A stretch of DNA of 64,000 nt from Streptomyces sp. Edi2 (GTDB lineage Bacteria; Actinomycetota; Actinomycetes; Streptomycetales; Streptomycetaceae). Shown here one piece after another: positions 62,410 to 64,000 of this stretch. A model generated the notes under the pieces. It was not told the origin of the DNA. It searched no databases and saw only the letters and a program-made list of their open reading frames with translations. The position numbers and the translations under genes were made by a program. The stretch lies in NCBI RefSeq assembly GCF_040253635.1, contig NZ_JBEJGX010000003.1:2170001-2234000 (forward strand), written 5' to 3'. The stretch's first letter is position 1. Every line of letters begins with the position of its first letter.

Positions 62410-64000
62410 GTGACCGAGCCCGGGGACGGCGACGCACCCGCCGACCTGCAGCTGACATCGGCGGAATGGAGCATGTGGCAGGCCTTCCGCAACGGCAGCA
62501 CCTGCGATCTGCACATCGGCGACCCGGCGCGCGACGATCCGCACGGACAGCATCTGTGGGGCCCCGAGCGCCGGGTGCGGGCCAGGGTCGTGGCGTTACT
62601 GCTGCTCGACGGGCCGCCACCGCAACCGGGCCGGGTCTCCGCGCTCGAGCTCACCGGCGCGTACATCACGGACACTCTCGACCTTGCGGGCGGCACGATC
62701 AAGCCATTCGTGGAGCTGCGGGACTGCCGCTTCGAGGCCGAGGTGGTGCTGCCGGAGAGCCGGTTCACCACACTGCGGCTGGTGAACTGTGCGATACCCC
62801 GGCTGGAGGCGGCCCGGCTGCACACCGAGGGCGATCTCCATCTGCCGCGCTGTGTGGTGCACTCCGGCGTCCGGCTCACCGACGCGCACATCGGCACGGA
62901 CCTGATGCTCAACCAGACCGTGGTGCACAAGGACCGGCAGGGCCGGTCCATCACGGCGGACGGGATGACCGTCGCCCAGGACCTGCAGGCCGAGATGATG
63001 GAGTCCTACGGAGAGCTGTCGCTGCGCGGCGCCACCATCGGCGTGTCGCTGAGCCTGCGCGGCAGCCGGCTGAGCAACCCCTTCGGCAGGCGGGCGCTGA
63101 ACGCCCCCCAGCTGACCGTCGAGCGCACCCTCTACCTCACCGCCGCGGGCCTGGCCAACTCCCCGTTCTCCAGCAGCGCCACTCCCCCGTACGGCACCGC
63201 CCACACCCCCTCGCGCGGCACCCGGATGCAGCGCTTCGAGTGCGAGGGCGGGATGCGGCTGGACGACGGGCGGTTCGGCGACGCGGTCGACTTTGAACAC
63301 GCCCGCTTCATCATGGAGTCCGACCAGGAGCTGTCGCTGCGCCGCATCCAGACGCCCGAGCTGCGCTTCCTGTGCGACCGGCCGCAGCGCGGCCGGGTGA
63401 TCCTCTCCGGTGCCCGGGTCGTCAACCTCATCGACAAGTCGGCGAGCTGGCCGGGGCTCGGCGGGCTGTGGATGGCCGGCTTCGCCTACGAGACGCTGAT
63501 CCCGCGCGGCCCCTTCCCGCTGGCGCTGCGGCTGCAATGGGTGGCCGCGGCGACCCCGGAGTACGCGCCCGAGCCGTACGAGATGCTCGCCGCCTCGCTG
63601 CGCACCACCGGCGAGGACTCCGAAGCCCGCGAGGTCCTGCTGGCCAAGCAGCGGCGGCGCCGCGAGACGCTGCCGCTGGCGGCCAAGGCCTGGGGGTTCC
63701 TGCAGGACTGGACGGTGGCCTACGGCTACCGCCCGGGGCGGGCCGCGGTGTGGATGGCCATCCTGTGGGCCATCGGCACGCTCTACTTCTCGACGTACCC
63801 GCCGCCGCCCCTCAAGGCGGGCGAGGCGCCGCCGTGGAATCCGTACCTCTACTCCCTGGACCTGCTGCTGCCGGTGATCGACCTCAATCAGGGCGCCGCC
63901 TGGAAGCCGGGCGGCGGCGCGCAGTGGGCGGCCGCCCTGCTGATCCTGGCGGGCTGGGTGCTCGCCACGACGGTCGCGGCGGGTGCGTCGCGGCTCCTGA
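62410..64000 (+). CDS. Membrane protein with N-terminal beta-helix-like repeats (partial, runs off the window)
   Basis: At least 530 residues from GTG 62410, preceded by AAGGGGG; the stop is beyond base 64000. The first 300 residues contain repeated two-strand turns such as LELTGAYITDTLDLAGG, VRLTDAHIGTDLMLNQ and LSLRGATIGVSLSLRG, suggesting a right-handed beta-helix related to pentapeptide-repeat proteins. The C-terminal region has two transmembrane helices (AVWMAILWAIGTLYFS and AALLILAGWVLATTVA) around a YSLDLLLPVIDLNQG segment seen in Streptomyces membrane proteins annotated as oxidoreductases. I see no nucleotide-binding motif to justify that name. Codon 63 (62596-62598) is TTA, read by the developmentally controlled bldA tRNA. 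Confidence 0.75.
   Translation, partial: MTEPGDGDAPADLQLTSAEWSMWQAFRNGSTCDLHIGDPARDDPHGQHLWGPERRVRARVVALLLLDGPPPQPGRVSALELTGAYITDTLDLAGGTIKPFVELRDCRFEAEVVLPESRFTTLRLVNCAIPRLEAARLHTEGDLHLPRCVVHSGVRLTDAHIGTDLMLNQTVVHKDRQGRSITADGMTVAQDLQAEMMESYGELSLRGATIGVSLSLRGSRLSNPFGRRALNAPQLTVERTLYLTAAGLANSPFSSSATPPYGTAHTPSRGTRMQRFECEGGMRLDDGRFGDAVDFEHARFIMESDQELSLRRIQTPELRFLCDRPQRGRVILSGARVVNLIDKSASWPGLGGLWMAGFAYETLIPRGPFPLALRLQWVAAATPEYAPEPYEMLAASLRTTGEDSEAREVLLAKQRRRRETLPLAAKAWGFLQDWTVAYGYRPGRAAVWMAILWAIGTLYFSTYPPPPLKAGEAPPWNPYLYSLDLLLPVIDLNQGAAWKPGGGAQWAAALLILAGWVLATTVAAGASRLL

Overview
The window is chromosomal DNA from a Streptomyces-type actinomycete. Three things point there: GC-rich coding DNA with a strong third-position G/C preference, many GTG starts with tightly overlapping genes, and a recognisable Streptomyces gene order for the his/trp/lgt/gltBD segment. 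I saw no tRNA, rRNA, CRISPR array, prophage or transposase gene.

Bases 1-29.8 kb are accessory or loosely conserved. In order they hold a Tat-exported 5'-nucleotidase/phosphodiesterase, a two-gene operon resembling desA/desB (PLP decarboxylase plus FAD N-hydroxylase, with no acyltransferase or NIS synthetase nearby), a short UvrA-like ABC protein, a VOC protein and aminopeptidase N. A 1-kb non-coding island follows, carrying two inverted 143-bp repeat elements and a 45-bp tandem array. Next comes a carbohydrate locus: an AraC-type regulator, a GH35 beta-galactosidase and a Tat-exported GH101 endo-alpha-N-acetylgalactosaminidase, suggesting use of mucin-type core-1 O-glycans. After that are a NarL-type two-component system, a trypsin, a zinc-metallopeptidase-like protein, hydrolases, a lipoprotein, a pyridoxamine-oxidase-fold protein, an SDR/MarR divergent pair with a clear operator palindrome, and an ArsR-like regulator divergent from a flavin-reductase-like protein.

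Bases 29.8-43 kb hold central nitrogen metabolism and housekeeping genes: gltBD (glutamate synthase), a VIT/CCC1 metal transporter, an ADP-ribosylglycohydrolase, a family III CoA-transferase, lgt and a membrane-anchored DsbA-like thioredoxin.

Bases 43-62 kb are an interleaved tryptophan/histidine biosynthesis region on the minus strand: hisD-hisC-hisB-(54-aa membrane protein)-hisH-priA-ridA-hisF, then hisI-trpE-(TIGR02234)-(HGxxPAAW)-(DUF2752)-trpC-(trpM-like)-trpB-trpA. PriA, the actinobacterial bifunctional HisA/TrpF enzyme, joins the two pathways; trpD and a separate trpF are absent from the window. A plus-strand sdhCAB operon (b558 type), with a divergent LysR regulator and a mycothiol-dependent-isomerase-like gene, sits inside this block between hisF and hisI. 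Several genes overlap by four bases (GTGA, ATGA, TTGA), which points to translational coupling.

The window ends inside a plus-strand membrane protein with an N-terminal beta-helix-like repeat region and an early TTA codon, so it may be bldA-dependent. I did not find a clearly novel multi-gene system. The most unusual items are the repeat island at 11.3-12.1 kb, the orphan N-hydroxylation operon, the O-glycan locus and several well-formed operator palindromes.
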